In this document: in pieces, positions 32,461 to 40,482 of the stretch
Numbering within the stretch: position 1 is the first letter of the stretch
How the letters are laid out: each line of letters opens with the position of its first letter
Source of the DNA: Lachnospiraceae bacterium
GTDB lineage: Bacteria; Bacillota; Clostridia; Lachnospirales; Lachnospiraceae
NCBI GenBank assembly: GCA_017552985.1
Contig: JAFZNO010000005.1
Coordinates: 1-44,525, forward strand
Length of the DNA stretch: 44,525 nt
Direction: 5' to 3'
Notes under the pieces: generated by a model
Databases searched by the model: none
Told to the model about the DNA's origin: nothing
The model's input: the letters and a program-made list of their open reading frames with translations, nothing else
Position numbers and translations under genes: made by a program

Positions 32461-34641
32461 TCATGTTTCCTCTTGCCCTGCCTGTGTTGTTTCCCCGTCC
32501 AGATATTTCCGGTTCTCTTCCTCGATGAGTTTTTGGATCCAATCCTTATCCACCAATTGATCCAATGCGTCTGCCAGTGCGGACTCATCCGCGAATACGT
32601 CAAATTCCTGTTGCTTTCGCTCCAGCATCAACACCATGCTCTCATCCACGGTGTTTTCACAGAGCAAGTGATAAACCAATACGTTGCGCACCTGTCCCAT
32701 GCGATAGACCCGCGAGATTGCCTGGTTCGTCAGGGAAGGTTTGATCTGCGGCTCGCAAAAAACAACGACGCTGGCAGATTGCACGTTCAGTCCCGTACCT
32801 CCTGCCTGGATCTGACAGATTACGGCACTCCCCGCCGGGGCATGGGTCAGTCTGTCGATCACTTCCTGCCGCTGCGTGACCTCCGTGCTTCCCGTGATGG
32901 TGCCGATGCACCTTTCTCCCAAAAGCGTTTCCACCTTGTCGATGGTCTCGCGGAAGAAGGAATAGATCACCATCTTTCTGCCGTCCTCCATTGCATCGTT
33001 ACAGATCTCCAAAAGGCGCCGGGCCTTGGAGGACGTCTCCAGTTTCTCCCGTAAAAATGCAACCCGCCGCATGGAATTAAAGCTCTTTGCCACGACGGCG
33101 TCAACGTAATCCTCGCGATCTTCCGTCGTGAGCTCACACCATTCCTGCATCTCTTCTATGGGCGGCAGTTCCTCCAATACCTGTTCCCGCTGCCTGCGAA
33201 GATATACCGGCGAAAGCAATTCCCGGAATTCCGGCGCGTGACTCATGAACGCATTCTTACGGACTTCCTCCACCATGTCGGGACGAAGGAATTCAATCAG
33301 CGAGCACATCTCTTCCACCTTATTCTCCAAAGGCGTTCCCGTCATCATCAGGATTCTGTCCGACTCTTCATTCAGGGCATGCACGTGTTGGGTCCTTTGC
33401 GCATCTGGATTCTTTACGTAATGTGCCTCATCGATCACCAGCATGGCAAGCCGCATCTTTTTGTCAATCTCCCAGACGAACTTTCCCATGCTCTCGAAAT
33501 TTGTGACCGCCACGCCGCCTTCCTCGCGCCATGCCTGAAACTGTCTCTCCCATGAACTTCCGTGAAGCAGGTAAGCTCCCATTTCACTAAACTTCTTGAT
33601 CTCCCTGCACCAATTAATCAGAACTGACGCGGGACAAATGACCAAGAATTTGCTCTTCGGATCTCCCGCGTAAACGTCGCACATGGCCGCGATCGCCTGC
33701 ACGGTTTTTCCAAGTCCCATTTCGTCTCCCAAAAGGACCCTTCTTTCAAACAACACGTACTTTGCGCCAAAGAGCTGATAGGATCTGAGATTCCCCTTAA
33801 AACAGCTCAGTTCGATCGGTGACTCATCGATGGCTGCCGCCAGCTGGGCCGGAATGCTGCTGTAGATCAGCGCATTCTCCCGCGCCGAGCCGCCACTCTT
33901 CTCAAGTAACGCATAATAATCCGCGCTGGATTCTTCAAAATCTTCCAGGCAATTCTCCAACGTCATGGCTTGAATCCCATGATAGGCGTTTGCCCAGTTT
34001 CTTACTTCGTCACAATCCCCTCCGTCCAAAAGTCTTTCCAGATCCTGGGCGGCCTTGACCGTGCGCTCCTTGGAATCCTTTGGGGCAAAAAACCAATGAA
34101 ATCCATTTTTAATCTCAATTCCGGGGAGCACGCCGGTTACGCCTTGGCGGAACCTCTCTCCTGCTTCTTTCGCCATTGACCGTACGTGATTGCCTTTACG
34201 CAATCTTGAGATCGCCATGAGAAGCTCTGCATTGGGGATTTCGCCTTCCGCCGTTCTTTCCAGCGAAAACCTAACGTGCACGTGCTTTGCCATGCTGTTG
34301 ATAAATTCCGTGATAACGTTGTGAATGGCCTCCGCCTGTTTTTCCCCGATGCCGTTGATCGCCGTAAGCTCCCAGTCCTTTAACCTGGCGAGCTGCAGAA
34401 GATTGTCATACCCCGCCTCCCGCAGGGCTGACGTCCGGATGCCCGCCTTAGAATTTTTTAACTCGTCCACGGAGATTCCTTCCAGAGCCTCCAATGCCCT
34501 CAGCCCGATCAGCCTGGAGCATTCCTCTTCCACTTCTTTTTCCTGACGTTTTTGGTCATCATTCATAAACTGAACGTAATCGTTCAGTTCCTTCGCCGAC
34601 TGCATCAATTGTTTGACGTGGTTAAAATCTAATTTTTTCAT
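32461..34641 (-). CDS. SNF2-family helicase with an N-terminal helix-hairpin-helix domain
   Basis: A 726-residue ATPase. Residues about 55-110 form helix-hairpin-helix motifs (AGIRTSALREAGYDNLLQLA, ELTAINGIGEKQAEAI), usual for non-specific DNA binding. The SNF2 motor follows: Walker A with Lys312 in GDEMGLGKTVQA, the DEAH box at residues 404-407 (VIDEAHYVKNP), MMTGTPLENKVEEM, and in the second lobe GTGLNVQSASVVVF and QAISRVYRMGQ, the family's motifs V and VI. All key residues are intact, so DNA-translocating ATPase activity is expected. There are no nuclease, methylase or other defence domains here or next door. A perfect palindrome covers its -35 box. It is the first gene of a pair with the LtaS-like lipoprotein. 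Confidence 0.87.
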   Translation of the reverse strand: MKKLDFNHVKQLMQSAKELNDYVQFMNDDQKRQEKEVEEECSRLIGLRALEALEGISVDELKNSKAGIRTSALREAGYDNLLQLARLKDWELTAINGIGEKQAEAIHNVITEFINSMAKHVHVRFSLERTAEGEIPNAELLMAISRLRKGNHVRSMAKEAGERFRQGVTGVLPGIEIKNGFHWFFAPKDSKERTVKAAQDLERLLDGGDCDEVRNWANAYHGIQAMTLENCLEDFEESSADYYALLEKSGGSARENALIYSSIPAQLAAAIDESPIELSCFKGNLRSYQLFGAKYVLFERRVLLGDEMGLGKTVQAIAAMCDVYAGDPKSKFLVICPASVLINWCREIKKFSEMGAYLLHGSSWERQFQAWREEGGVAVTNFESMGKFVWEIDKKMRLAMLVIDEAHYVKNPDAQRTQHVHALNEESDRILMMTGTPLENKVEEMCSLIEFLRPDMVEEVRKNAFMSHAPEFRELLSPVYLRRQREQVLEELPPIEEMQEWCELTTEDREDYVDAVVAKSFNSMRRVAFLREKLETSSKARRLLEICNDAMEDGRKMVIYSFFRETIDKVETLLGERCIGTITGSTEVTQRQEVIDRLTHAPAGSAVICQIQAGGTGLNVQSASVVVFCEPQIKPSLTNQAISRVYRMGQVRNVLVYHLLCENTVDESMVLMLERKQQEFDVFADESALADALDQLVDKDWIQKLIEEENRKYLDGETTQAGQEET

Positions 34642-34662
34642 GCCGCCCTCCGCACCACGTTC

Positions 34663-34691
34663 ATTTTATCATTTTTTGTTGTGATTCACAA
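34663..34691 (-). promoter_or_regulatory. promoter of the SNF2 helicase unit
   Basis: On the minus strand TTGTGA (34686-34691), 17-base spacer, extended -10 TGA-TAAAAT (34663-34668). About 16 bases separate the -10 region from the GGAGG ribosome binding site. Confidence 0.6.
34679..34691. promoter_or_regulatory. 13-bp palindrome over the -35 box of the helicase promoter
   Basis: TTGTGA-T-TCACAA, perfect 6-bp arms. It overlaps the -35 hexamer, so a bound protein would block or alter transcription. It does not match the Gram-positive LexA box. Confidence 0.45.
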
Positions 34692-34708
34692 GGATTTTGC
34701 CCGCCGTC

Positions 34709-34737
34709 TTGACGAAAAAGACGCTTTGTTCTACAAT
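34709..34737 (+). promoter_or_regulatory. promoter of the first MATE gene
   Basis: TTGACG (34709-34714), 17-base spacer, TACAAT (34732-34737). It is divergent from the SNF2 promoter; the -35 boxes are 17 bases apart. Confidence 0.65.
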
Positions 34738-34768
34738 AGTCTCCACGCACTAAAAAGGGAGATAAATT

Positions 34769-36106
34769 ATGACGGAAGGTTCCATTTCAAAAAAAATACT
34801 GCTGTTCGCACTCCCCCTGTTTCTCGGGCAGCTCTTACAGCAGTTATATAATATTGCAGACTCCATGATCGTCGGAAAGTATCTTGGCACGGACGCTCTT
34901 GCGGCCGTCACTTCCTCCGGAAGCCTGATCTTTTTGCTCGTTGGATTTATCAACGGACTGTTCATGGGTTCCACCGTCATCATTGGCCGTCGCAACGGTG
35001 AAAAGGACGAAGCGGGGATCAGCCGCGCGGCGCACACCTCCGTGGCATTCGGTCTGATTGCCGGACTTGTGCTCACCCTGGCAGGCGTAACGATCACGCC
35101 ACTCCTTTTGAAACTAATGGGAACGCCGGAGAACGTCATGCCGAATTCCGTTTTGTACTTCCGCATTTACTTTCTCGGCGGCCTGTCCAACGTCGTTTAC
35201 AACACCTGTTGCGGCATCTTTCAGGCCATGGGTGATTCCAGACGTCCCCTGCATTATCTGATCGTCAGCGCCATTACCAACGTTCTGTTGGACCTGTTAT
35301 TTGTTGCAGTGCTGGGCTTGGGCGTCGGTTCCGCGGCAGCCGCCACGGCACTCTCCCAGACGCTGAGCGCATGCCTTGCCTTCACGCGCCTCTTGCGCGA
35401 GAAAGGCCCGCACCGCATTCATCTTTCGAAGATCAAGATCGACCCGTCGCTCCTTGCCGCAGAATTAAAGATCGGCTTCCCGACGGCGATCCAAAACAGC
35501 GTGATCGCCATCGCCAACGTCGTGGTGCAGTCCAACATCAATGCCTTCGGCTCCACCGCCATGGCGGGAAGCGGCAGCTATTTTAAGGTGGAGGGCTTTG
35601 CCTTCCTGCCCATCATGAGCTTTAGCATGGCCCTCACGACCTTCACCTCACAAAATATGGGCGCCCAGAAGTTCGACCGTGCAAAGAAGGGAACGCGCTT
35701 TGGCATCTTCATGGGCGTTGCCTGCGCGGAACTGATCGGTCTTTTGTTCTTCCTGTTTGCGCCGGTCATGATCGGTCTCTTTTCAAAAGAGCCTGACGTC
35801 ATCGCGATCGGCGTGCGTCAGGCCCACGTGGAAACCTTATTTTACTGTTTGCTCGCGCTTTCCCACTGCATGGCCGGGATCCTGCGCGGTGCCGGGAAAA
35901 CCTCCGTCCCCATGATCATCATGCTGGCCTGCTGGTGCTTGATCCGCATCACCTACATCACCATCGCGGTGCGCTTTTTCCCGGACATCCAGACGATCTT
36001 TATCGCCTACCCGCTAACCTGGTCCCTTAGTTCGATCCTGTTTACCATTTACTACCTCAAGGCCGACTGGGTGCACGCGTTTCAGAGAAAAAACGAAGAC
36101 TTATAG
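34769..36106 (+). CDS. MATE-family multidrug/metabolite exporter
   Basis: A 445-residue, twelve-helix protein of normal MATE length. The opening SISKKILLFALPLFLGQLLQ, the QQLYNIADSMIVGKYLGTDA block and GLFMGSTVIIGRRNGEKDEA are typical of the Firmicutes MATE group; a second matching set occurs in the other half (VVVQSNINAFGSTAMAG). Such proteins expel drugs or metabolites in exchange for Na+ or H+. AGGGAG lies seven bases before the ATG. Its last six bases overlap the end of the convergent sugar-isomerase gene. A second MATE is encoded at 41717-43093. Confidence 0.88.
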   Translation: MTEGSISKKILLFALPLFLGQLLQQLYNIADSMIVGKYLGTDALAAVTSSGSLIFLLVGFINGLFMGSTVIIGRRNGEKDEAGISRAAHTSVAFGLIAGLVLTLAGVTITPLLLKLMGTPENVMPNSVLYFRIYFLGGLSNVVYNTCCGIFQAMGDSRRPLHYLIVSAITNVLLDLLFVAVLGLGVGSAAAATALSQTLSACLAFTRLLREKGPHRIHLSKIKIDPSLLAAELKIGFPTAIQNSVIAIANVVVQSNINAFGSTAMAGSGSYFKVEGFAFLPIMSFSMALTTFTSQNMGAQKFDRAKKGTRFGIFMGVACAELIGLLFFLFAPVMIGLFSKEPDVIAIGVRQAHVETLFYCLLALSHCMAGILRGAGKTSVPMIIMLACWCLIRITYITIAVRFFPDIQTIFIAYPLTWSLSSILFTIYYLKADWVHAFQRKNEDL

Positions 36107-36982
36107 GATCTCCAGTTTCAGAAGAGCTTCCCTTGCCAGGGAGAATGCTTCAAATCCGGTGAGCTTCTTTCCTTCCTCCACTTGGATGGAGACGGGCTTT
36201 CGCTCGAGTCCCGCAAAGCCGTCAAAGTCAAACAGGTGCGGCTCCAGGGACAAAAATCCGCGGAACCCATTTGCAAACATACGGCTCAAAATCTCTTTCA
36301 CGTTGCCGTCGCCGCATCCTGCGGGCACGACTTTTCCGCTTCCCCAAATGGCATCCTTTACGTGAACGTAATCAACGTGATCTTTTAGGAGTTCATACGC
36401 TTCCAGCGTGTTTTGTTCCGCCTGCACGAAATTTGCGAAGTCAAAAATGCCGCGGAAATTTGCGCATCCGAGTGCATCAAAAAGTTCCTTGCATTCTTTT
36501 GCCATTTCTCCATAGATGCCCTTTTCATTTTCATGCAAAAGCACCACGTCCGCGCTCTTTGCATAATCCACAAACTTCCCTAGGCGTTCGAGCACTTCCT
36601 CCTTTACGCCGTCCTTGATCCAAACCTTTCCCTGTCCGTCCGTCTCTCTCGGAACGTAAAAGCTAAACATGCGGATGTTTCTCGTGCCCATCTTATGCGC
36701 GATCTCGGTGGCACGCTTGAATTCCTCAAAGTGTTTTTCAAACGGATCCGTGATGCCAATCTTTCCCAGGGGAGATCCAACTGCCGACAGCGCAATCCCG
36801 GCATCCTCCAGTCTCTTTTTGATCTCCTCCACCTTTGCGTCGTCATGATAGATCAGGTTGTTTCCGTCGACGCCGCGCATCTCCACAAAATGCATGTCCA
36901 ATTTCTTTAAACTTTCGATCTGCACGCTTAAATCCTGAGCGATCTCATCCGCAAATCCAGTTAATTTCTGATACGTACTCAT
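36101..36982 (-). CDS. sugar phosphate isomerase/epimerase (xylose isomerase-like TIM barrel)
   Basis: A 293-residue cytoplasmic TIM-barrel protein. Typical strand ends are KLTGFADEIA, MHFVEMRGVDGNN, NIRMFSFYVP, VVLLHENEKGIYG with a metal-binding Glu, FRGIFDFANFVQAEQ and YVHVKDAIWGSGKVVPAGCG. The Glu, Asp/Asn, His and Glu ligands expected for a divalent metal are present. The 'VPAGCGDG' stretch is common in IolE/IolI-type and related enzymes. It is encoded downstream of two Gfo/Idh/MocA oxidoreductases, a combination found in inositol, rare-sugar or sugar-acid pathways. The substrate is not deducible. Its stop overlaps the MATE gene by six bases on the other strand. Confidence 0.83.
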   Translation of the reverse strand: MSTYQKLTGFADEIAQDLSVQIESLKKLDMHFVEMRGVDGNNLIYHDDAKVEEIKKRLEDAGIALSAVGSPLGKIGITDPFEKHFEEFKRATEIAHKMGTRNIRMFSFYVPRETDGQGKVWIKDGVKEEVLERLGKFVDYAKSADVVLLHENEKGIYGEMAKECKELFDALGCANFRGIFDFANFVQAEQNTLEAYELLKDHVDYVHVKDAIWGSGKVVPAGCGDGNVKEILSRMFANGFRGFLSLEPHLFDFDGFAGLERKPVSIQVEEGKKLTGFEAFSLAREALLKLEIL

Positions 36983-37129
36983 TTCATTCCATCCTCACTT
37001 TTTCTTTTTGTTTTCGTCAGATTCCTTCATTACGCGCGGTTTTTGCCGTTCGTTTCATTGCATACGTCGGACTACGCTGACCTCTTATCCCTTCTTCATA
37101 GGTCCGCTTGTGCGTTTGGCATTGACCGC

Positions 37130-38335
37130 TTAGTAAGTCCCCGTGGTATCAAAGGTGATACCCTTGTCTTCCTTCTTCTTCGACGTCTTCCGGCGCTTAT
37201 TCAGTTCTTCCAGGAAAAGGTCCTCGTCAAACAACGCCTCCGATGCGTTTACAGTTGTCCCCAACGCCGGCATGCCATCAAGCGAAAGCAGCACCGTCTT
37301 GCCCAGCCAGGAAGACAAGAACATTGCATTTGAAAGGGTTAGTCCGTTGATGCCTTCCTTGCCCTCGGCAACCAGCGGCCCGCCGTTTAATATCCTGTCG
37401 GTGAATGCTTTCAGGACGCCGACATGCTGCTCGTTTTGACCATCCGTCTCGATCTCAGCGCGCTCCATCTCCGGCACTGCGAACCCATTCTCCGCAGTTT
37501 TACACCACACTCTCTCATTCGTCTTTAAGCGATCAAAAATCAGTTTTCCATGCTCACAAACGATCTTCCCCATCTCAAAGGTCAACTCCAACCGGTTCGT
37601 TCCCGGAGCATCGCCCGTCGTCGTCACAAATACGCCCGTCGCGCCGCCCGCGAATTCCAGGTACGCCGTCACGTCATCCTCCACCTCAATGTCATGCCAT
37701 TTCGCCTCATGACAGAATGCACGCACCTTGACCGGCAGGCCACAAAGCCACTGCAAAAGATCAAGCTGATGCGGGCACTGATTCAAGAGAACGCCGCCTC
37801 CCTCACCGTCCCAGGTTGCCTTCCAGCCTGCCGCGTCATAATAACTCTGTGTGCGGTACCAATCCGTGATGATCCAGTTCACGCGTTTCATTGCCCCTAA
37901 TTCACCGCTTTCGATCATGTCGTGGAGCTTCCGGTAGACGCAGTTCGTGCGCTGGTTGAACATGATCGCAAAGACCTTGTCGCTTTTCGCCGCCACTTCA
38001 TTCATCTCCCGCACCTGCTTTGTATAAACTCCCGCCGGCTTCTCGCTGATGGCGTGAACGCCGTGCGTCAGCGCGTAAATCACAAATTCCGGGTGGAAAT
38101 AATGGGGCGTCGCGACCAATACGGCGTCTACTTCGCCTGAGTCGATCATTTCCCTGCCATCCAGAAAGCGCTTTACGTCCACGGGCAATTCCTCCTTTGC
38201 CCAGTCCAGTCTGCTTTGGCGCACGTCAGCCACCGCAGTCAGACGCATCTTGGGCACCATGCCCTTCGCAACGTTCATCGCGTGTCCGCTTCCCATGCCG
38301 CCAATTCCAATGATTCCAAGCCTTACCTCTTCCAT
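37130..38335 (-). CDS. Gfo/Idh/MocA-family oxidoreductase 1
   Basis: A 401-residue NAD(P)-dependent dehydrogenase. The Rossmann start RLGIIGIGGMGSGHAMN, AVADVRQSRL, VLVATPHYFHPEFVIYAL and the catalytic SEKPAGVYTKQVREM (EKP motif) are clear; the C-terminal alpha/beta domain holds NQCPHQLDLLQWLCG with the active-site His-Asp pair. A Lys-rich tail follows residue 380. The start at 38335 (MEEVRLG) has AGGAG seven bases upstream, better than the ATG 13 codons earlier. It follows the second oxidoreductase gene by 72 bases. Its sugar or polyol substrate is unknown. Confidence 0.9.
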   Translation of the reverse strand: MEEVRLGIIGIGGMGSGHAMNVAKGMVPKMRLTAVADVRQSRLDWAKEELPVDVKRFLDGREMIDSGEVDAVLVATPHYFHPEFVIYALTHGVHAISEKPAGVYTKQVREMNEVAAKSDKVFAIMFNQRTNCVYRKLHDMIESGELGAMKRVNWIITDWYRTQSYYDAAGWKATWDGEGGGVLLNQCPHQLDLLQWLCGLPVKVRAFCHEAKWHDIEVEDDVTAYLEFAGGATGVFVTTTGDAPGTNRLELTFEMGKIVCEHGKLIFDRLKTNERVWCKTAENGFAVPEMERAEIETDGQNEQHVGVLKAFTDRILNGGPLVAEGKEGINGLTLSNAMFLSSWLGKTVLLSLDGMPALGTTVNASEALFDEDLFLEELNKRRKTSKKKEDKGITFDTTGTY

Positions 38336-38407
38336 TGTTCCTCTCCTTTTCCCATATATCTTTTCATTACGCATTCCATTATCCGCGTCCGATCCAAGCT
38401 TCCAGTT

Positions 38408-39409
38408 TTAAGAGTTCCTCGCAGACTCATAAATCTGCATCATGGTCTGAAAAACATTTTCCACGCCCTTCAGGTCATTTTGAAACCTTCCGCCGGTGCG
38501 AAGGCTCCGGTAGAAGTCCCGGATGCAAGCCTTATGCCCGCAGCCCCAGTAATCCTTGCCGATCCCCTTTTCCCATTCGCGGATATAATGCTTGGGCGGT
38601 TCATCCTCTGCATAGACCGTCACCTCGGAACCATTCAACGTGATTCGCCCCTTCTCGCCCTGCAGTTCCAAAAGAACCGGTGCGTCAGCCGCATATCCGG
38701 TAGACGCATAAAAGCATCCTCTCTTATCTCCGCCAAATGCCATCCACGCCTCGACGGTATCCTCCACTTCAATCCTGGATGATAAATGATGATTGGCGAT
38801 CATGGCTTTTACGGTCTTGGGTTTTCCCAGGTATCGAAGGAGCAGGTCCAGGGTGTGTATGGACTGATTGATCAATGCTCCTCCGCCTTCCGTATCAATT
38901 CTTCCCTTCCAAAGACTGCCCTCGTAGTAATCCTTGTCCCGCCTCCATGTCACAAAAGCCCTGCCGCCAATGATCTTACCGATCTGCTTCTCCGCAACCA
39001 GATGATCCATAAGAATGGTCGTCTCGTTATACCTGTTTTGGAAACAAAATCCCAGTTTCCCCGGATACCTTTGGTTTTCCTCCCGGAGTTTTTGAAACTG
39101 CTCCTCCGTCGTGGCACAGGGTTTCTCCATAAATACCGCTTTCCCGCTTCGCAGAAAACCAATTGCCATGGGCACGTGAAGGTGATGCGGCGTACAGAGG
39201 TGAACTACGTCTACGTCCGCGTGACAAACCTGCCGCCAATTATCACAGATCAGAACGTCCTCAAGGTTTCCCATGGTTTCCGCCAGCTCTCTCGCTCTCT
39301 CCAAATCCACGTCGCAAAAAGCAGTCACCCGCACGTCTTCCATTCCACCAAGCACCCACGCATGTACCTTGGCAATCCCGCCGCAGCCAATGATCCCAAC
39401 TTTCCTCAT
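38408..39409 (-). CDS. Gfo/Idh/MocA-family oxidoreductase 2
   Basis: A 333-residue NAD(P)-dependent dehydrogenase with VGIIGCGGIAKVHAWVL, TAFCDVDLERA, LCTPHHLHVPMAIG, the catalytic MEKPCATTEEQ and the NQSIHTLDLLLRYLG block. The start at 39409 (MRKVGI) has GGGAGG six bases upstream; an in-frame ATG 13 codons earlier lacks one. It differs clearly from the neighbouring oxidoreductase, so the two probably act on different steps, for example an oxidation and a later reduction of a keto-sugar. It appears to be the first gene of the unit and is divergent from the AraC regulator. Confidence 0.9.
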   Translation of the reverse strand: MRKVGIIGCGGIAKVHAWVLGGMEDVRVTAFCDVDLERARELAETMGNLEDVLICDNWRQVCHADVDVVHLCTPHHLHVPMAIGFLRSGKAVFMEKPCATTEEQFQKLREENQRYPGKLGFCFQNRYNETTILMDHLVAEKQIGKIIGGRAFVTWRRDKDYYEGSLWKGRIDTEGGGALINQSIHTLDLLLRYLGKPKTVKAMIANHHLSSRIEVEDTVEAWMAFGGDKRGCFYASTGYAADAPVLLELQGEKGRITLNGSEVTVYAEDEPPKHYIREWEKGIGKDYWGCGHKACIRDFYRSLRTGGRFQNDLKGVENVFQTMMQIYESARNS

Positions 39410-39619
39410 GCCCGTCCTCCCTTCGCCATGAAGCAATTTGTACGTCACGCTTCCTTTTCACTCATGCCTATTGTAATTCTTTCCCACATGTTTTAATATG
39501 GACATATAATACTATTTTTATATACTTTCCCGACTTTTACGAAGTCCCGCAATTCACTATAAAGAAAAATCTGCTACCATGCATCCTGTCTGACAAAAAT
39601 GAAAGGAAATGGAGAAATC
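39410..39619. other. divergent control region between oxidoreductase and AraC genes
   Basis: The region is A+T-rich around 39490-39530 with several TATAAT/TATACT-like boxes on both strands, but none has a well-spaced -35, as expected for activator-dependent promoters. An inverted repeat GACTT-TTACG-AAGTC (39532-39546) is a weak candidate site for the AraC protein. Confidence 0.35.
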
Positions 39620-40474
39620 ATGAGTGAGAACAACGTAAAAAACATTGGCATTTCCATGTTCCCCGTAGCGCCGCCCTTTGACGTCGCCTATCGCAACGAA
39701 AAGGCGCCTTATCCCGTGGGCCCTCATTCCCATAATGCCGCGGAACTGTATTTTACGCTGACGGATCTTCCCGACGTGCTCATCAATGACACCGTGTCCG
39801 CAGTACCCGCGGGAACTCTTTTGATCCTGCCGTCCTTCTGCATCCACCAGCTCTATCACGAGACGGGCGTGACGTATGAGCGCTACATTCTAACCATTCA
39901 CACCAAATGGCTAAATGGCGTTCTCTGCGAAGGTGCCTCTGCTTTCTCGTATTTGGAAAACAGCTCGGCTCCCGTTCTCCTTTCTCCAAACGGCGCACAA
40001 AAAAAAGAGCTCCTTCGTCATTTTAACGAGTTGCTCTCTTTTTCCGACCGGACCACGCCAGAGGCCATGATCCAGTTCTTTCAGTTTCTTTCCGTCATAC
40101 GTGACATGGTAAATGAGGTGGCGCCAAACGGCCAGCCTCAGCTGCCCGTCTCCCCTTCCCAAAAAAGGGTAAATGAAATCATCGCCTATCTCTCGGAGCA
40201 CCTTTCGGAGAACCTAAGCATCTCCGATTTGGCTTCGCATTTTTACCTGCATCCCGATTACCTTGCCCGGCTTTTTAAGAGCCACATGCACGTCTCCATC
40301 GGTCATTATGTCTCACTGCAAAAGATCAGTGCGGCTGAAGCCCTTCTCAGGGAAGGTCAAACCGTCGCACAGGTTCAGGAAGCCCTGGGATACTCCAGCT
40401 ACGCATACTTTTTCAAATCCTTCCAAAAGATCACTGGCATCTCACCCAGCAAATACCGCGATCAGTACCGCTGA
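39620..40474 (+). CDS. AraC-family transcriptional regulator
   Basis: A 284-residue regulator. The N-terminal half is a cupin-like sensing domain (PVGPHSHNAAELYFTL, then DTVSAVPAGTLLILPSFCIH). The C-terminal 100 residues carry two HTH motifs: LSISDLASHFYLHPDYLARL and TVAQVQEALGYSSYAYFFKS, followed by FQKITGISPSKYR, the family signature. The start at 39620 has GGAG five bases upstream, while an ATG seven codons earlier has no ribosome binding site. The gene is divergent from the oxidoreductase/isomerase cluster and probably activates it when its sugar ligand is present. It ends eight bases from the convergent lipoprotein gene. Confidence 0.9.
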   Translation: MSENNVKNIGISMFPVAPPFDVAYRNEKAPYPVGPHSHNAAELYFTLTDLPDVLINDTVSAVPAGTLLILPSFCIHQLYHETGVTYERYILTIHTKWLNGVLCEGASAFSYLENSSAPVLLSPNGAQKKELLRHFNELLSFSDRTTPEAMIQFFQFLSVIRDMVNEVAPNGQPQLPVSPSQKRVNEIIAYLSEHLSENLSISDLASHFYLHPDYLARLFKSHMHVSIGHYVSLQKISAAEALLREGQTVAQVQEALGYSSYAYFFKSFQKITGISPSKYRDQYR

Positions 40475-40482
40475 TCACAAAG

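Noticed and set aside
32461-34641. SNF2 helicase as part of a defence system (DISARM- or Zorya-like)
   Set aside because: No methylase, nuclease, phospholipase or membrane partner genes nearby; the HhH-SNF2 layout alone is not specific for defence.
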